Shown here one piece after another: positions 32,762-34,775 of a DNA stretch of 34,775 bases; the first letter of the stretch is position 1; each line of letters begins with the position of its first letter. A program made the translations under genes and the position numbers. The stretch spans positions 1 through 34,775 of the forward strand of contig PLIR01000040.1 in NCBI GenBank assembly GCA_003139415.1. Reading direction: 5' to 3'. The notes under the pieces are model-generated. The model made no database searches. It saw only the letters and a list, made by a program, of their open reading frames with translations, and was not told where the DNA came from. The DNA is from Myxococcales bacterium. GTDB lineage: Bacteria; Myxococcota_A; Polyangia; Polyangiales; Polyangiaceae.

Positions 32762-33589
32762 ATGGCTGTCTGCCGGACGATGATCGACGGCGGCGCAACG
32801 GCGGGACGCAACGACGTTTGGGTCTTTTTCGGGCTGGCCTGCGGGATCACCTGGACGCTCGATCTGCCTCTGGCGCTGGCGTGGGCCGCGAACGCGGCTC
32901 CGCCATCGTACGCGATGCCGATGGTGGGACTGGGCGCGCTCGGGCCTTCGATCGCGGCGTTCATCCTGGCCGCGCGTCGCGGTGAGCTACGCGATGTCTT
33001 TGGCAGGTGGCAGACCATGCCAGTCTGGATCGTCCTCGGGCTCTTGCTCCCGATGCTGGTCCAGCTGCCGGCGACCGTCATCGAGGTCGCTCTCGGTGGC
33101 CATCCCGCACACTGGGTCTACCCGCCGGTCAGGCCCGAGCACTTTGCAGCGTTGGTCATGTTCCCGTTGGGAGAGGAGTTCGGTTGGCGCGGCTTCGCGT
33201 ACCCGCGCTTGGCGCAACGCCACGGTCCGGTGGTCGGCTCGCTGATCCTCGGCGCCGTATGGGGCCTCTGGCATCTGGGAATGCTCTTCGCGCCGGATCC
33301 GCTTCGTGTGCTCCCCGCGACCACGATCCTCGTGTACGTGCTCGACCTCGCGCTGTGGTCGGTCGTCATCGCTTGGATGTTCGAGCGAGGAGGCCGAAGC
33401 ATCGCCGTCGCCATCGCGATCCACGCCGGCGTGCATCTCGACAACATCAATCGCGCCCCCGAGACCGAAGTGCGCTTGCGCATCCTGCGCGTCCTGACGC
33501 TCGCTTTCGTCGCAGGCTTCGCAGCGCGTTCATTGACGAGCGAGAAGGACGCCGGCATGCAGCGCTACCACTTCAAATCCGGCAACTGA
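32762..33589 (+). CDS. CPBP-family intramembrane metalloprotease (CAAX protease/Abi)
   Basis: A 275-residue polytopic inner-membrane protein with about seven hydrophobic segments. The CPBP active-site motifs are all visible: GEEFGWRGFAYPRL (the EExxxR motif, metal and base residues), GAVWGLWHLGML (FxxxH-type motif) and AIAIHAGVHLDNI (second HxxxN-type motif). Family members cut near membrane surfaces; in eukaryotes they process prenylated proteins, in bacteria roles include bacteriocin self-immunity and signalling. The start may be ATG 32762 or ATG 32780; neither has a strong ribosome binding site. An inverted repeat lies just upstream. The 3' end overlaps the convergent Anbu gene by 25 bases. 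Confidence 0.92.
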   Translation: MAVCRTMIDGGATAGRNDVWVFFGLACGITWTLDLPLALAWAANAAPPSYAMPMVGLGALGPSIAAFILAARRGELRDVFGRWQTMPVWIVLGLLLPMLVQLPATVIEVALGGHPAHWVYPPVRPEHFAALVMFPLGEEFGWRGFAYPRLAQRHGPVVGSLILGAVWGLWHLGMLFAPDPLRVLPATTILVYVLDLALWSVVIAWMFERGGRSIAVAIAIHAGVHLDNINRAPETEVRLRILRVLTLAFVAGFAARSLTSEKDAGMQRYHFKSGN

Positions 33590-34284
33590 CTGAACACCGT
33601 GCGGACGCCCTCGCTCCATCCTTTGCTGAGCGTATTGAAATACGCGTCGCCCTGATCGAACCGCCGCCGCATGCGGACCTCCAGCGCATCGCGCTGGTAG
33701 CAGACCATGTCGATCGGCATGCCAACGGACAGGTTGCTGCGCATGGTCGAGTCGAACGAGACGAGCACGCACTTGGAAGCGTCTACGAGGCCCGTCGAGG
33801 GGGTGATGACGCGATCGAGGATCGGTTTTCCGTACTTCGTCTCTCCCGTTTGAAGATAGGGGGTATCCGCCCCGGCCTCGATGTAATTGCCTTCGGCATA
33901 AATGCGAAATAGGCGTGCCGGCTCGTTCTTGATCTGCCCGCCGAGGATGAATGACGCATTGAAGACCAGGTCGTTCCTCCCGGCGTCACGGCGCTCGATG
34001 TCCCGCATCGCGTCCGAGACAACCGCCGCCGTGTCGAACATCGTGCTCGTGGTCCACAAGTTCGGCGCTTTCGCGTCCGTCTTGCCGCGCTGTTTGAGCA
34101 CGCTGATCACCGCCTGCGTGCCCGCCAGGTTTCCCGAGCTGAGGAGGACGAACACGCGATCGCCCTTGCGCTCGAAGACGGTCATCTTCGAAAACGATGC
34201 AAAGTTATCTACGCCGGCGTGGGTGCGCGAATCGGACGCGAACACGATCCCGTCGTTGACGAGCACCCCCACGCAGTAAGTCAT
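33565..34284 (-). CDS. Anbu, proteasome-like (Ntn-hydrolase) peptidase
   Basis: A 239-residue protein of the ancestral beta-subunit (Anbu) family, distant bacterial relatives of proteasome subunits. It begins MTYCVGVLVNDGIVFASDSRTHAGVD, so after Met removal Thr2 is the N-terminal nucleophile. MTVFERKGDRVFVLLSSGNLAGTQAV, FILGGQ, RLFRIYAEGNYIEA and KYGKPILDRVI follow as in the family, and the length is typical. Crystal structures of family members show open helical rings; natural substrates are unknown. The ATG at 34284 was chosen by family start and because it overlaps the upstream transglutaminase-like stop (ATGA); a longer frame to 34359 is inside that gene. In other genomes Anbu sits with a transglutaminase-like protein, an alpha-E protein and an ATP-grasp protein, matching the neighbour seen here. 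Confidence 0.94.
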   Translation of the reverse strand: MTYCVGVLVNDGIVFASDSRTHAGVDNFASFSKMTVFERKGDRVFVLLSSGNLAGTQAVISVLKQRGKTDAKAPNLWTTSTMFDTAAVVSDAMRDIERRDAGRNDLVFNASFILGGQIKNEPARLFRIYAEGNYIEAGADTPYLQTGETKYGKPILDRVITPSTGLVDASKCVLVSFDSTMRSNLSVGMPIDMVCYQRDALEVRMRRRFDQGDAYFNTLSKGWSEGVRTVFSQLPDLKW

Positions 34285-34775
34285 GTGCTCGCGTTTGCTC
34301 TCCAGGCCGCACCGAGCGCCGGGCGGAACAGGGGCGGAGCAACGACCTCGTCCGTCCACACCCGGAAGCTCTTGAGAAAGCTCGGCCCGAACGTGGTGCT
34401 GATGGCGACGTCAGCGGCGTCCCGGCCGCGAGCGATCGCGATCCGTCCGATGCGCGGAGTGTTGTGCCGGGCGTCGAAGGTGTACCAGTGCCCGTCGAGG
34501 AACGCCTCGAACCAGCCCGAAAAATCCATCGGCGCGTCGGACCGCGGGACGCCGATGTCTCCGAGATATCCGGTGCAATAGCGCGCCGGGATGTTCATCG
34601 AGCGGCAGAGGGCGATCGCAAGATGGGCGAAGTCGCGGCACACCCCGGCCCTCTCCTGGAACGCCTCCCACGCCGTCTTGGTCGAACGCGCGAACACGTA
34701 GCCAAACTGGATGTGATTGTGGACGAAGTCAACGATGGCCTGCACGCGACCCCACCCGGTGGGCGTCTGGCCGAA
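34281..34775 (-). CDS. Transglutaminase-like cysteine peptidase, 5' end beyond the window
   Basis: The C-terminal ~164 residues of a transglutaminase-fold protein from the Anbu gene neighbourhood. The frame is open to the window edge (FGQTPTGWGRVQAIVDFVH), so the N-terminal beta-sandwich part is outside. Catalytic parts are visible: the Cys in AGVCRDFAHLAIALCRS, IPARYCTGYL, and His in HWYTFDARHN with the conserved Pro-Arg-Ile-Gly after it. Such proteins are thought to be peptidases or amidases acting on peptides; in Anbu operons they are proposed to work with the ATP-grasp and alpha-E proteins, but the pathway is unproven. It overlaps anbu by four bases, implying coupled translation. Confidence 0.92.
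   Translation of the reverse strand, partial: FGQTPTGWGRVQAIVDFVHNHIQFGYVFARSTKTAWEAFQERAGVCRDFAHLAIALCRSMNIPARYCTGYLGDIGVPRSDAPMDFSGWFEAFLDGHWYTFDARHNTPRIGRIAIARGRDAADVAISTTFGPSFLKSFRVWTDEVVAPPLFRPALGAAWRANAST

Noticed and set aside
1..34775. tRNA, rRNA, CRISPR arrays, insertion sequences, phage genes
   Set aside because: No cloverleaf-like conserved tRNA ends, spaced repeats, transposase motifs or phage proteins were seen on either strand, though weak RNA genes cannot be excluded without a covariance search.

Overview
The window is a high-G+C bacterial contig. Most of it (about 3.1 kb to the right end) looks like a Gram-negative, myxobacterium-like organism, probably of the order Polyangiales. 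The clues are strong G/C third-position bias, Asp/Gly/Ala-rich low-complexity tracts in a secreted lipoprotein, a double-RecA KaiC-like ATPase, a soluble hybrid histidine kinase, a -24/-12 promoter, and a large outer-membrane toolbox. The first ~2.3-3.1 kb reads differently. It has lower G+C, more A/T-ending codons and gene families typical of Alphaproteobacteria (Rhizobiales-like). A GGAAC-N16-CGTT promoter of the alphaproteobacterial EcfG general-stress type lies inside it. The left end is therefore either a transferred block or a chimeric join.

Layout. 1-2306: the end of an SDR oxidoreductase, a second SDR with a replaced active site, and an ACMSD-family amidohydrolase, in one overlapping + strand operon. 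2329-3097: two small divergent stress-type genes (DUF3175, apparently frameshifted, and DUF6496). 3094-9903: glgX (+) facing treZ-treY (-), a complete glycogen-to-trehalose (TreXYZ) route. 9957-13488: pqiA-pqiB-pqiC, an MCE-type intermembrane lipid-transport operon with 4-bp overlaps, ending in a hairpin. 21698-13512 (minus strand): a TamA-like Omp85 protein with a lipoprotein-like N-terminus, TamB, a barrel-only Omp85-like protein and a tiny DUF3309 membrane protein. Divergent from tamA is a small lipoprotein, followed by an unrecognised 202-residue protein on the other strand.

23108-24981: a KaiC-like ATPase whose second RecA domain is cut short and runs in frame into the tail of an unrelated membrane protein (DUF2723-like). 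That tail is itself broken again downstream. 25008-28015: a secreted lipoprotein, a PP2C phosphatase with a hairpin against its ribosome binding site, and a PerM/AI-2E-type membrane protein. 28293-32140: a MetE-like methyltransferase coupled to a GAF-PAS-GAF-HisKA-HATPase-REC hybrid kinase. 32141-33589: a probable sigma-54 promoter, an lmo0937-type mini membrane protein, a fragment of a PPOX-family gene and a CPBP intramembrane protease. 33565-34775 (minus): the proteasome-like protease Anbu, translationally coupled to a transglutaminase-like gene that runs off the end.

How it fits together: the centre of the window is concerned with the cell envelope and stress. Trehalose synthesis is divergent from the Pqi lipid-transport operon, which is followed by the Tam bridge and outer-membrane barrels. 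The right half is signalling (KaiC-like, PP2C, hybrid kinase) and proteolysis (CPBP, Anbu). No rRNA, tRNA, CRISPR array, insertion sequence or intact mobile element was recognised. Two gene remnants (DUF2723-like and PPOX-like) show past deletions in the right half.
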